Positions 24,890 to 33,927 of a stretch of DNA of 64,000 nucleotides are shown piece after piece; position 1 is the first letter of the stretch; every line of letters begins with the position of its first letter. This DNA comes from an uncultured Ruminococcus sp. (lineage in GTDB: Bacteria; Bacillota; Clostridia; Oscillospirales; Acutalibacteraceae). A program made the translations under genes and the position numbers. Location of the stretch: NCBI GenBank assembly GCA_900539465.1, contig UQCF01000011.1:1-64000 (forward strand), given 5' to 3'. The notes below the pieces were generated by a model. That model did no database searches, was not told the origin of the DNA, and saw only the letters and a list, made by a program, of their open reading frames with translations.

Positions 24890-26665
24890 ATGGATTTTAT
24901 GACAGGCTTAAAGCGCACAGACTACTGTGGCGTTTTAACTATGAAAGATGTCGGCAGAGAAGTTACCGTTGCCGGCTGGGTGCAGAGGCAGCGTGACCTC
25001 GGTGCACTCATCTTTGTTGACCTCAGAGACAGAACGGGTATAGTTCAGCTTGCGTTTGACGAGAGATGCGACAAAGAGGTTTTTGACAAAGCGTTCACCG
25101 TCAGAAGCGAATATGTGCTTATGGCAAGGGGAACCGTGAGAGAGCGTTCCGCCAAAAACAAAGACATTGCCACGGGCGATATAGAAATTGACGTTAAAGA
25201 GCTTCGCATACTTTCAAAGAGCGAGACTCCTCCCTTTGAGATAACCGAAAATTGCCAGACAGCCGAGCTCACAAGGCTCAAATACCGCTACCTTGACCTT
25301 CGCAGACCCGACCTTCAAAAAAATATTTTGCTCCGTCACAAAATAACAAAGGTGACGAGAGATTATTTTGACGAAAACGGATTTGTTGAGATAGAGACCC
25401 CCATACTTATTCGCTCCACACCCGAGGGTGCGCGCGATTTTCTTGTTCCCAGCAGAATACATCAGGGCGAGTTTTACGCTCTGCCGCAGTCTCCGCAGCT
25501 TTATAAGCAGCTCTCTATGGTTGCGGGCTTTGACCGCTATATGCAGATTGCACGCTGCTTCCGCGATGAAGATTTAAGAGCGGACCGCCAGCCGGAGTTT
25601 ACCCAGATAGATGTTGAAATGTCTTTTGTTGATATGGAAGATGTGCTTGCCGTCGGCGAGGGATATATTAAGCGCGTATTCAAAGATATACTCGGCGTTG
25701 ACGTATCGCTTCCGATTAAGAGACTGACATATACCGACGCCATGAACCGCTACGGCTCCGACAAGCCCGACACACGCTTTGGCATGGAGCTTTATGATTT
25801 GACCGACACCGTTAAAGACTGCGGCTTCGGCGTGTTCACCGGTGCTATCGAGGGCGGCGGAAGCGTAAGAGGTATAACCGCAAAGGGCGCGGTCAAAACG
25901 CTGACGAGAAAAGAAATAGACAAGCTCACCGATATGGTGCGCGGCATAGGCGCAAAAGGTCTTGCATGGGTTCGTCTTAACGAAGACGGCTCGGTGGCTT
26001 CGTCTTTCGCAAAGTTCCTCACAGAGGACGAGATGAAAACTCTGCTTCAAAAAGCAGACGCACAGGCAGGCGACGTTGTACTTATAATCGGTGACACCAA
26101 AAATTCTGTTGTTCTCCCCGTTCTCGGTGCTCTCAGATGTGAGGTTGCAAAGAAGCTTGATATTATTCCCAAAGACAGATATGATTTTCTTTGGATTACC
26201 GAGTTCCCGTTCTTCGACTGGGACGAGGACGCACAGCAGTTTGTTGCAATGCACCACCCCTTTACCGCCCCTATGGACGAATATCTTGACACGCTCGAGA
26301 GCGACAAAGCAAACGTAAAAGCAAAGGCATATGACCTTGTTTTGAACGGTGTTGAGCTTTGCAGCGGTTCAATCCGTATCACCAACCCCGACCTTCAGAA
26401 AAGAATGTTTGCTCTTCTCGGTCTTTCGGACGAAGAGGCGTATGCTAAGTTCGGCTTCCTTACGGACGCATTCAAATACGGCGCTCCGCCCCACGGCGGA
26501 ATGGGTATAGGTCTTGACCGCCTTATAATGCAGATGCTCGGCTGTGAGAGCCTGCGCGACGTCATAGCCTTCCCCAAGGTTCAAAACGCGAGCGAGCCTA
26601 TGACAGAGTGCCCCGCAGAGGTTGACGAAATTCAGCTTGACGAGCTTGGAATAAAAGTTAAATAA
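24890..26665 (+). CDS. aspS: Aspartyl-tRNA synthetase
   Basis: 591 residues, the bacterial length including the GAD insertion. An OB-fold anticodon domain (VTVAGWVQRQRDLGALIFVD, then LRDRTGIVQL) precedes the class II core. The core has RYLDLRRPDLQKNILLRH, motif 2 FRDEDLRADRQPEFTQIDVE and motif 3 GIGLDRLIMQMLGCESLRDV. The first ATG follows the acyltransferase stop with no gap; an ATG three codons later is also possible. Discriminating (tRNA-Asp only) or relaxed specificity cannot be judged here. A strong hairpin follows. Confidence 0.97.
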   Translation: MDFMTGLKRTDYCGVLTMKDVGREVTVAGWVQRQRDLGALIFVDLRDRTGIVQLAFDERCDKEVFDKAFTVRSEYVLMARGTVRERSAKNKDIATGDIEIDVKELRILSKSETPPFEITENCQTAELTRLKYRYLDLRRPDLQKNILLRHKITKVTRDYFDENGFVEIETPILIRSTPEGARDFLVPSRIHQGEFYALPQSPQLYKQLSMVAGFDRYMQIARCFRDEDLRADRQPEFTQIDVEMSFVDMEDVLAVGEGYIKRVFKDILGVDVSLPIKRLTYTDAMNRYGSDKPDTRFGMELYDLTDTVKDCGFGVFTGAIEGGGSVRGITAKGAVKTLTRKEIDKLTDMVRGIGAKGLAWVRLNEDGSVASSFAKFLTEDEMKTLLQKADAQAGDVVLIIGDTKNSVVLPVLGALRCEVAKKLDIIPKDRYDFLWITEFPFFDWDEDAQQFVAMHHPFTAPMDEYLDTLESDKANVKAKAYDLVLNGVELCSGSIRITNPDLQKRMFALLGLSDEEAYAKFGFLTDAFKYGAPPHGGMGIGLDRLIMQMLGCESLRDVIAFPKVQNASEPMTECPAEVDEIQLDELGIKVK

Positions 26666-26711
26666 TTTTGCCGCATAGCAAAGGCTTTAAAACGGCAAAA
26701 TCCGCAATTAA

Positions 26712-26773
26712 AAAAGCTATAATTCACAATTGCAATCCGCTTAAAAGCGTGCGATAAGTGAATTATAGCTTTT
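26712..26773. repeat. Hairpin repeat family, copy 1 (bidirectional terminator)
   Basis: AAAAGCTATAATTCAC (26712-26727) pairs perfectly with GTGAATTATAGCTTTT (26758-26773), with A- or T-runs on both sides. It sits between converging aspS and a lipoprotein gene. Related hairpins are at 31661-31713 and 60241-60292. Confidence 0.85.
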
Positions 26774-26814
26774 CTGTTATTTTTGAGCCTGCGCAAAGCG
26801 CGGCTTCTGTTTAT

Positions 26815-28593
26815 TTATTCTGCCGAAAGCCTGAACGAAGCATAGAAAGCTTCTGCGGTCTTGCCCGCTTTTGATTCTTTGAATGCGCCGTCGGAGGAGG
26901 AAGTCCAGCCGACCGCAACAAATCCGTCTGACGTTGCGGCTGTGCCGAGTATCGCGTCATCTGCCGAGCCTCCGAAAGACTCGGTATAAGTTGTTTTGCC
27001 CTCGGAGTTTAAAATCATAACAAACGAATCGGATTTGCCCGCATTTTTGAACTTGCTGAAATCCATATCTGCCGACGTGGTTCTGCCTGTTACGATTATA
27101 CCCAAATCCGTAACAGTTACCGAGGTTACCTCATCATCGCCCGTGCCGCCGACATTGCGCGCCCAATAAACGCCGCCGTCTTTATTAAATCTGACAACAT
27201 AGCCGTCTGTTTTGCCGTAGCATGATGAGTAGCTGCCGTCTGCACGCTTATTTATTGAGAACTTGCCGCCTACTATGCAGCCGCCGTCGCTTGTGACGCT
27301 GAGTGCGTTATATTCGCTGACGCCGGAACCGACAAGATTTGACGACCAATTAAGCTCGCCCTTGCTGCTGAATTTCATAACAACGGTGTTTGCGTTTTTG
27401 CCGTAGCCTGCAAGTGATGCGAAGCTGCCGTCGTTTGAGTAGCTGACGCAGGTTGCAAAAATATCGCCGTCTGTGTTTGCCTCAAGTGCGGTGAAGCCAT
27501 TGCCTCTTGAGCCGGAGAGGGTTTTTCTCCACTCTATGTCTCCGTTCTTTTTAAATTTAAATATAAACGCTTTGAAATTATTTTCTTTTGTGCCGGTGAA
27601 AAAGCCCGATGTTGAATCCGCTCTGCCGCCTGCAACAAATCCGCCGTCCGGCGTAGCGGCAACACAGTTGAGATAGTCGCCGTTTGAGTTCTCGTCACCC
27701 GGGAAAGAGTACGCCCACTGAAGCTCGCCCTTTTTGCTGAGCTTTACGATAAGCGACGAAACAAGCTTGCTGTTAAGCGGAGCGTCAGTATCCGTTGCGG
27801 AGGTATAGCCCACGGCGATAATGCTGCCGTCTTTAAGCTGAGCAACGTCGTTGAGCTGAACGCTGTTATCGCCGCCGGTGAGATAAGTCCACTCGACCTT
27901 GCCGCTGTCGCTTATTTTAGACACAACGCCGAAGGTTCCCCATTCGGAATTGGCATCGGAGTAAATTCCGTTGCGTGATTCGGATATACCTGCGGCAATA
28001 TATCCGCCGTTTTTATCCGAAACAACTTTTCTGAACATATCATAGCTTGAGCCGCCGCCGTAGTTGATATAGCTATTAACCATGCCCTTGGCGGTTTTTT
28101 CGTCCTTTTCGGGTTTAAATTCAACCGTTCCCGTTGTGGAATATCTGCTGTTTTGGTCAAGCTTTGAGTTTTTGTCGGTTGTGTAATCCGGCACGGCGTT
28201 TGTCTGGTCAAGCTCAAGTTTGCCGTCATTCTTTTTGCCGGTGTAATAAAGAAGATTGCCGCGGTCGTCCGTTTTGTTGAGAGTGTAAAGAATGTTGCCG
28301 TTTGCATCCTTTTTGCCGGTGGTATAAATTGTATTTCCGTTTGCGTCCTTATAGCCCGTGTCATAAATCCTGTGACCCTCGGCGTCGGTAATGCCTTTGT
28401 TATCAATAACATTGCCGTTTTCATCGGTGCTGCCGGTTATGGCGGTAACGTCGGTGACCTCATCGCCGCTGAGTGTAAGCTCGTCGGGCGGAGTATCCGT
28501 CTTATTCTCGGGCTTTGAATTGCCGCAGCCTGTTAAAGTGAGTATTATCATCGCTGCGCAGATTAAAAGCGCAAGTAATCTCTTTTTATTCAT
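26815..28593 (-). CDS. Large lipoprotein with DxNGN-type tandem repeats and a predicted beta-propeller
   Basis: 592 residues from the ATG at 28593 (AAGGGA upstream). The signal peptide ends in the lipobox LTGC with Cys23. Residues about 55-125 are tandem 14-16-residue units rich in D-x-N-G-N and Y-T-T-G (DENGNVIDNKG, DANGNTIYTTGKK, DANGNILYTLNK, DRGNLLYYTG). The rest repeats a blade-like pattern of about 50-60 residues: DGGYIAAG, DGSIIAVG, DGGFVAGG, DGDIFAT, DGGCIVGG and DGFVAVGW, each with a following KxxKxGELxWxxxLxG strand. This fits an outer-facing beta-propeller. Function is unknown; a binding or adhesion role is only inferred. Confidence 0.8.
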   Translation of the reverse strand: MNKKRLLALLICAAMIILTLTGCGNSKPENKTDTPPDELTLSGDEVTDVTAITGSTDENGNVIDNKGITDAEGHRIYDTGYKDANGNTIYTTGKKDANGNILYTLNKTDDRGNLLYYTGKKNDGKLELDQTNAVPDYTTDKNSKLDQNSRYSTTGTVEFKPEKDEKTAKGMVNSYINYGGGSSYDMFRKVVSDKNGGYIAAGISESRNGIYSDANSEWGTFGVVSKISDSGKVEWTYLTGGDNSVQLNDVAQLKDGSIIAVGYTSATDTDAPLNSKLVSSLIVKLSKKGELQWAYSFPGDENSNGDYLNCVAATPDGGFVAGGRADSTSGFFTGTKENNFKAFIFKFKKNGDIEWRKTLSGSRGNGFTALEANTDGDIFATCVSYSNDGSFASLAGYGKNANTVVMKFSSKGELNWSSNLVGSGVSEYNALSVTSDGGCIVGGKFSINKRADGSYSSCYGKTDGYVVRFNKDGGVYWARNVGGTGDDEVTSVTVTDLGIIVTGRTTSADMDFSKFKNAGKSDSFVMILNSEGKTTYTESFGGSADDAILGTAATSDGFVAVGWTSSSDGAFKESKAGKTAEAFYASFRLSAE

Positions 28594-28631
28594 CAAAAAT
28601 CACAATCCCTTCTTTTTGATTTTACTCTTTA

Positions 28632-28660
28632 ATTGTAACATAACCAAAAGTCTTTTTCAA
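28632..28660 (-). promoter_or_regulatory. Promoter of the large lipoprotein gene
   Basis: On the minus strand TTGAAA (28660-28655), a 17-base spacer, then TACAAT (28637-28632). Confidence 0.7.
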
Positions 28661-28774
28661 TTCCTTTTTGTGTTATTGCCACATTCTTGTCGGCTTTTTT
28701 TACAATTTGGCAAAATAAGACAATGTAATTTTTCTTTTGGCATAATAATTAAGGTCATTGCCTTAAAAAACCAA

Positions 28775-28803
28775 TTGACAAGCACTGCGTTTTTTAGTTT
28801 AAT
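28775..28803 (+). promoter_or_regulatory. Promoter of the C1-protease gene
   Basis: TTGACA (28775-28780), a 17-base spacer, then TTTAAT (28798-28803). The divergent lipoprotein promoter is 115 bases away, so a shared regulator is possible. Confidence 0.7.
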
Positions 28804-28846
28804 AAAGATAGGTAAAAATACCTAAATCTTGTCAGCGGAGGTTGTT

Positions 28847-31609
28847 ATGAAAATCACATCTAAAATTACCGCCGTGGTTTTGTCGGCAGTTATGTTGCTG
28901 CCGCTTGCACAGCCACTCTCTTTTGCGGCGGAAAAACCTCAAATTGTTCAGTACAACTTAATAGTTGAAGACAACGGTATGTCTACCCATTGGGAGGACG
29001 AGGACGGAAACATTGTTGACCTTTACGGCAGCTCATATGCCCCTGCCGCCAGACGTGCAAACGCAAGGAGCGGCGCTTACGATATTCCGTCAAGCTATGA
29101 CGCGAGAACGGACGGTCTGGTTACCTCTGTTAAAGACCAGGGTTTTGACGGGTCATGCTGGGCTTTTGCCGCAACCTCATGCGTTGAAAGCTCAATTATA
29201 AAATCCGGACTTGCAGACAACACTGTTGACCTTTCCGAGGGCCATCTGCTCTGGTTTGCCAAAAATAACCTGACAACAGACACCTCAGACCGCACCTACG
29301 GCGACGGAGAGAACAGCGACCTTAACACCGCGCGCAAAATCGGCGGAACCTGGATGGATTCGGTAAGCACTTATGCAAGAGGCTCCGGCCCCGTGTATGA
29401 TGCCGACTATCCCTACTCTGTCGGCACATGGCCGGACAGTGACAGATACAGCGCCGAATTTCGCCTGACGGACTGCTCGCTTATTAAAAACGAGGCAGCC
29501 AACATAAGCCAAATCAAAAGAGCAATTATGGATAACGGCTCCGTTAAAACGAGCTACTACAACCATACATACTATTATAATGTGACAGATACCGCGTCGT
29601 CATATTACTACCCCGGCGCAACAGAAACAAACCACGACGTTGCAATAGTCGGCTGGGACGATAATTATTCAAAAGAAAACTTCCGCTCGGATTATCGCCC
29701 GTCAAGCGACGGTGCATGGCTTGTTAAAAACAGCTGGGGCGATGATATTCTGCTCAAGGACGGGTATTTTTGGATGTCTTATGAAGAGCCCGAAATCACC
29801 GATTTTTCATATTATCAGGCTTCTGCCAAGTCAACCTATGACAATACTTATCAATATGACGGCTTAGGCTCTTACAGCGCAATTTCTTATCTCGGCAGAA
29901 CCACGATTTACGGTGCAAACGTATTCACCGCAGACGGCCACGAAAACCTTAACTATGTAGGTTTTTATAACACGAGAACCTATATGTCATATGAAATCAA
30001 CATATATAAGCTCTCCTCCAAAACAGACCTGCCGACCTCCGGCACTCTTGTTTCTACCGTAAAAGGCGGAGAAAAATACTACGGCTACCACACCGCAAAG
30101 CTCCCCGAACCTGTTGAAGTTCATGAGGGTGACGTGTTCTCGGTGGTGATTTGCATAAATGCAATATATGACGAAAAGGCATCTATCGCAACAGAGGGAA
30201 CCATGTATGACACCGCTTTTAACAAATACGAAAGCTATATCAGCATGGACGGAAAGACATGGGACTATGTTGCACCCGACAGCGGATATTTTAAAACCGC
30301 AGGCAACGTATGCCTCAAGGTTATGTCGAGTAACATAACCGAATGTAAGCACGAATACACAAAAACGGTTGTTCCCGCAACCTGCACGACCGACGGATAC
30401 ACTCTCTACACCTGCACAAAGTGCAGCCACAGCTACCAATCAGACCCCGTGACCGCCACGGGTCACACACCTGTGGTTGACGCGGGCTACCCGGCAACCT
30501 GCACAAGCGTCGGCTACACCGACGGCTCTTACTGCTCGGTATGTAAAGAGGTTTTGAGCAAAAAAACCGAAATACCCATGCTGGAGCCGGAGTGGAGCGA
30601 ATGGTTCCACGTTGACGTCAACGGCACCGACATGAGAACCTGCCTCAACTGCTACGGCGATGCCGAGGGGCATAAACAAACAAGAGCCTGCGAGTGCAAA
30701 TATACTGTTGAAATTTATTATAACAACGCGCTTTATTCCTCCAAGGTTTTGTCTCTTAACGATTATTTCGATGCGGATTCCTACTCCATTCCGGTAAAAG
30801 AAAGGCCGGCCGATAAAATCGCGGGCTACAAAACGGTTTTGATTCCCGACGAAAACAATCCCGTGAAAGAGGACGGTGCGGTCTTGCGCTACACTGCCGC
30901 GTTTGTTTTGACGGATAGCGCAAACGCCGGCTTCACCGGCATAAAGGTTCGCGATTCAAAGAGCAGCGAAAGCGAAAAGACCTATCCCCTCTCCTCTTGG
31001 GAGCAGACAATCAAAATTTCTGCCGCCGGCAGTGATTTCCTTTACTGGACGGACGAATACGGCAACATAGTCAGCACTTATAAAAACTACTCTTTTGTTG
31101 CGGTTAAAAACACCGTTCTCACCGCCGTTTACGGCGCATCCGGCACAGACAACAAGGCATATATAAAAACAAACCTTGCCGAGCTTGGCGACGACGGCTC
31201 GCTCACCTTCTGGTCTGAACGCTGCGTGAACTACGGCAAATACGACATTCTCAGCCACGGCATAATATTTGCAAAATCGGGCGACCTTGCCTCAACGGAC
31301 TACAACAACCTTTACAACAATTTTGTATGCGCCAGCGGCAACAGCAAAATTCTTGTTCAGAACAAAGAAGTTCCCGACAGCCAAAAAACAGCAAAGTGCT
31401 ACGGAATGTATACGGTTTCTCTACCGCAAAAATATATTGGCTCAAGCGATACCTGGTTTGCAAGGTCCTATGTTCAGGTTCTTAACAAAGAAACAGGCGA
31501 GGTCGAGTATCACTACGGCGATATAGTCGAATATAACACAGCGTCAAGAGCCTTCACAAGAAGAACAGATGTCAAAAACGACAACCTGCTTGTTGTAACA
31601 TCTGCATAA
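28847..31609 (+). CDS. Secreted papain-like (C1A) cysteine protease with C-terminal repeat modules
   Basis: 920 residues from the ATG at 28847 (GCGGAGG upstream). A signal peptide ends near SFAAEK. The protease domain (about 80-305) has all four active-site residues: Gln98 and Cys104 in VKDQGFDGSCWAFAATS, His263 in NHDVAIVGWDD and Asn295 in LVKNSWGDD. A lectin-like domain follows (about 320-500). After it come Cys-pair repeats of surface proteins (CKHEYTKTVVPATCTTDGYT, then YTCTKCSHSY and ATCTSVGYTDGSYCSVCK). The C-terminal region is beta-rich. No anchor motif was found, so it is probably released or wall-associated and degrades host or dietary protein. Confidence 0.88.
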   Translation: MKITSKITAVVLSAVMLLPLAQPLSFAAEKPQIVQYNLIVEDNGMSTHWEDEDGNIVDLYGSSYAPAARRANARSGAYDIPSSYDARTDGLVTSVKDQGFDGSCWAFAATSCVESSIIKSGLADNTVDLSEGHLLWFAKNNLTTDTSDRTYGDGENSDLNTARKIGGTWMDSVSTYARGSGPVYDADYPYSVGTWPDSDRYSAEFRLTDCSLIKNEAANISQIKRAIMDNGSVKTSYYNHTYYYNVTDTASSYYYPGATETNHDVAIVGWDDNYSKENFRSDYRPSSDGAWLVKNSWGDDILLKDGYFWMSYEEPEITDFSYYQASAKSTYDNTYQYDGLGSYSAISYLGRTTIYGANVFTADGHENLNYVGFYNTRTYMSYEINIYKLSSKTDLPTSGTLVSTVKGGEKYYGYHTAKLPEPVEVHEGDVFSVVICINAIYDEKASIATEGTMYDTAFNKYESYISMDGKTWDYVAPDSGYFKTAGNVCLKVMSSNITECKHEYTKTVVPATCTTDGYTLYTCTKCSHSYQSDPVTATGHTPVVDAGYPATCTSVGYTDGSYCSVCKEVLSKKTEIPMLEPEWSEWFHVDVNGTDMRTCLNCYGDAEGHKQTRACECKYTVEIYYNNALYSSKVLSLNDYFDADSYSIPVKERPADKIAGYKTVLIPDENNPVKEDGAVLRYTAAFVLTDSANAGFTGIKVRDSKSSESEKTYPLSSWEQTIKISAAGSDFLYWTDEYGNIVSTYKNYSFVAVKNTVLTAVYGASGTDNKAYIKTNLAELGDDGSLTFWSERCVNYGKYDILSHGIIFAKSGDLASTDYNNLYNNFVCASGNSKILVQNKEVPDSQKTAKCYGMYTVSLPQKYIGSSDTWFARSYVQVLNKETGEVEYHYGDIVEYNTASRAFTRRTDVKNDNLLVVTSA

Positions 31610-31613
31610 GGTT

Positions 31614-31822
31614 AAGGGACTGTCGCATTTAGCGCAGACCAAAGAGTAAAAACATAAACAGGCTATAATTCATAAACGGTGATTTAAGAAGCTGCCGAAT
31701 ATGGATTATAGCCTTATTTTTTATTTAACGGTAAAATATTTACTCTTTTAAGTGTCTTTTGCCCACTCGTGTTACAAAGAGGCAAAGAAAACGCTTTCTG
31801 CATCTAAATGCGGCAGTCCCTT
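31614..31822. mobile_element. MITE-like 209-bp element with 19-bp terminal inverted repeats
   Basis: AAGGGACTGTCGCATTTAG (31614-31632) and CTAAATGCGGCAGTCCCTT (31804-31822) are inverted repeats with one mismatch; pairing extends loosely a few bases inward. There is no coding sequence inside. It starts 5 bases after the protease stop codon and contains the hairpin at 31661-31713. No clear target duplication is seen. It is a candidate non-autonomous element or a large hairpin. The gene-free interval 31610-32052 also holds a GC-rich hairpin (CGGCGGTGTATGACACACCG, about 31875-31900). Confidence 0.6.
31661..31713. repeat. Hairpin repeat family, copy 2
   Basis: GGCTATAATTCATA (31661-31674) pairs with TATGGATTATAGCC (31700-31713) with one wobble, followed by TTATTTTTT. 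It shares the GCTATAATtCA core with copies at 26712 and 60241, and again lies at a convergent junction (protease gene against tRNA-Gly). Confidence 0.75.
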
Positions 31823-32002
31823 GTGTTTCCCGTGTAAATTTTCATAGGCGGTTGCGCGGGGGCTTTGGCTTTCGGAATCGCTAACGGCGGTGTATGACAC
31901 ACCGCCCTGCGGGCTGAGATACCGCTGTTCGATATGATTTCTCACGAAACATATCGTATGGCGGCACGTCCTTATGCATTTGCGCTGTGAGATTTTCAAA
32001 AG

Positions 32003-32049
32003 AAAAAAGCCCGAAATCGTTGATACATCAACAAAATCAAGGCTTTTTT
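32003..32049 (-). terminator. Terminator of tRNA-Gly
   Basis: AAAAAAGCC (32003-32011) and GGCTTTTTT (32041-32049) close a long stem, with further pairing through CGAAATCGTTGA/TCAACAAAATC. Confidence 0.8.
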
Positions 32050-32052
32050 CGC

Positions 32053-32127
<75 letters not shown>

Positions 32128-32161
32128 AAATAAGCCGCACACAGCGGCTTTATTTTTGCTT

Positions 32162-32830
32162 TTATTTTTTATGGTTCTCTGCCGCCGCCTGAAGGCTCTG
32201 ACGTGCCTTGCGGATTTCGGCAATATTGGCAGAGAGAACATCGTCGCTGTTTTTCATAATCTCGGTTACAAAGCGGTTTGTGGCAAGTCTTATGTTTGCG
32301 GACCACTCATTAGCGTCGTTCTTTATACTCTCGCCCTTGTTGGTGGCGTCTTTAAGTATGCCTGCCGCCTGCTCTTTGGCGTTTCTGATTATCTCCTCAG
32401 CATCGGCGGTTGCCTGTGAGCGGACTTTATCCGAATATTCCTGTGCCAAATGTGCAATCTCTGTTGACTCAACCATTCTGCGAGCCTGCTCTGTTGCGGC
32501 TGCAAGAGTTGATTTTGCGTTTGCATCGGCATTGTCGATTATTCCCTTTGCTCTCTCTTTTGCGGCACCGAGAATTTCATCGGACTGCTTTTGCGCGGTC
32601 GATGTTGCAACAGAAGCCTCGGTTGTTGCCTTTTTGATGATGCTGTTGTAGTGGTCTACTATCTCTTGTGCCTTTTCAATCTCAACAGGCAAATCAAGAC
32701 GAATGTCCTTTATGTATGTGCGAATAGCATCAACATCAACAGCTATTTTTGATGAGAACGGTATGTTACTGCCGTTATCAAGCACCTCTTCGATAAGATC
32801 CAATGTTCCCTGGACGTTCATTTCAGCCAT
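32162..32830 (-). CDS. Coiled-coil protein downstream of coaD (ATP synthase subunit B/DivIVA-like composition)
   Basis: 222 residues from the ATG at 32830, or 219 from 32821, which is better spaced behind AAAGGAAGG and begins MNVQGTLDLIEEVLD. After about 60 residues the protein becomes one long Ala/Lys/Glu-rich coiled coil (for example EILGAAKERAKGIIDNADAN). It resembles V-ATPase subunit E/H, F-ATPase b or DivIVA, with no membrane anchor. No catalytic motif is present. It follows coaD with overlap or near-overlap, so the two are translated together. A structural or cell-division role is possible but only inferred. Confidence 0.8.
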   Translation of the reverse strand: MAEMNVQGTLDLIEEVLDNGSNIPFSSKIAVDVDAIRTYIKDIRLDLPVEIEKAQEIVDHYNSIIKKATTEASVATSTAQKQSDEILGAAKERAKGIIDNADANAKSTLAAATEQARRMVESTEIAHLAQEYSDKVRSQATADAEEIIRNAKEQAAGILKDATNKGESIKNDANEWSANIRLATNRFVTEIMKNSDDVLSANIAEIRKARQSLQAAAENHKK

Positions 32831-33320
32831 TCCTTCCTTTTAATCTTTCTACTATATCGTCGGCAATCTGCGGCGGTACAAATTTTGACATATCAATATT
32901 TGCGCCGAGCTCGCCTATTTGCTTAACCAAGCTTGAGGAGAGATACATATGCTCTGCCTCTGCCGTTATAAAAATGGTCTCAACCTCGGGATTTAACTGT
33001 TTGTTTGTGAGTGCCTGCTGAAATTCATCTTCAAAATCAGACACGGCTCTTAAGCCCTTAACTATTGCGACGGCGCCTTTTTCTCTCGCATAATCTGCAA
33101 GAAGTCCGCCGTAAAAATCAACGTCAACGTTTTCTATGTCTGCGGTGCAGCGCTTTATAAGCTCCACTCTCTCATCCACAGAAAAAAGACCCACAGGCTT
33201 GCGAAAGTTTGCCATAACAACAACTATGACCTTGTCAAACAGCCTTGAAGCTCTGCGGATTACCGCGAGGTGACCGTTGGTTATCGGGTCAAAGCTACCG
33301 GGGCAAACTGCAATTTTCAT
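32823..33320 (-). CDS. coaD: Phosphopantetheine adenylyltransferase
   Basis: 165 residues. It joins ATP and 4'-phosphopantetheine to dephospho-CoA, the fourth step of coenzyme A synthesis. The nucleotidyltransferase motif is CPGSFDPITNGHLAVIRRAS (T/HxGH). The later KGLRAVSDFEDEFQQALTNK and YLSSSLVKQIGELGANI (S-S-S/T motif) are typical. It starts directly at the rsmD stop codon (shared base 33320), a common Firmicutes rsmD-coaD pair, and overlaps the next gene's first ATG. Confidence 0.96.
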   Translation of the reverse strand: MKIAVCPGSFDPITNGHLAVIRRASRLFDKVIVVVMANFRKPVGLFSVDERVELIKRCTADIENVDVDFYGGLLADYAREKGAVAIVKGLRAVSDFEDEFQQALTNKQLNPEVETIFITAEAEHMYLSSSLVKQIGELGANIDMSKFVPPQIADDIVERLKGRNG

Positions 33321-33865
33321 TATCTATCTTCCTTTTTGCGGTAAACGGTAAGCTCCGTTTTGCCGTATTTATATTTGCGATATACCGAGAATGCGCCGGC
33401 TTCCTGCGGCATCTCCTCACCGTAGGGGTGCTCGCAGATTATAACGCCGCCGTCATTCATTCTTTCGGCAACAAGCGGCAATGCAGACTGCAATATTCCT
33501 TTGGAATAAGGCGGGTCCAAAAACGCAATGTCAAACTTGTTCTGTGAAGTCTTTAAGAACGTGAGCGAGTCTGTCTGAAGTACACAGGCGTTTGATTTAA
33601 GCCCTGTTTTTTGAAGGTTTTGCTTAACGCAGTTTATCGACTCTTTTGACGCGTCAATAAAATGAGCGTATGCGGCACCGCGGCTGAGTGCCTCTATGCC
33701 GAGCTGACCCGAGCCTGCAAAAAGGTCAAGCACCTGCCTGCCCTCTATCTCAAACTGTATTATGCTGAACATTGCCTCTTTAACTCTGTCGGTGGTGGGG
33801 CGCACATCCTCACCCGGAAGAGTCAAAAGACTTCTGCCTCTTGCAGAACCGGTAATAACCCTCAT
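33320..33865 (-). CDS. rsmD: 16S rRNA (guanine-966-N2)-methyltransferase
   Basis: 181 residues from the ATG at 33865, behind TTTGGAGG; an earlier in-frame start lacks a site. It methylates G966 of 16S rRNA using S-adenosylmethionine. It shows RVITGSARGRSLLTLPG, VRPTTDRVKEAMFSII, the SAM loop LDLFAGSGQLGIEALSRGA and the catalytic DPPY (IAFLDPPYSKG). Its own promoter appears at 33898-33927. It is translationally coupled to coaD. Confidence 0.95.
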   Translation of the reverse strand: MRVITGSARGRSLLTLPGEDVRPTTDRVKEAMFSIIQFEIEGRQVLDLFAGSGQLGIEALSRGAAYAHFIDASKESINCVKQNLQKTGLKSNACVLQTDSLTFLKTSQNKFDIAFLDPPYSKGILQSALPLVAERMNDGGVIICEHPYGEEMPQEAGAFSVYRKYKYGKTELTVYRKKEDR

Positions 33866-33897
33866 ATGATCCTCCAAAATAGATCTTCTGTCCTTAT

Positions 33898-33927
33898 ATT
33901 ATCGCACACAGGGCGCATATTTGTCAA
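33898..33927 (-). promoter_or_regulatory. Promoter of rsmD-coaD
   Basis: On the minus strand TTGACA (33927-33922) and GATAAT (33903-33898) are 18 bases apart. The -35 box overlaps the last codons of uvrC (AAT TGA CA). Confidence 0.6.
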
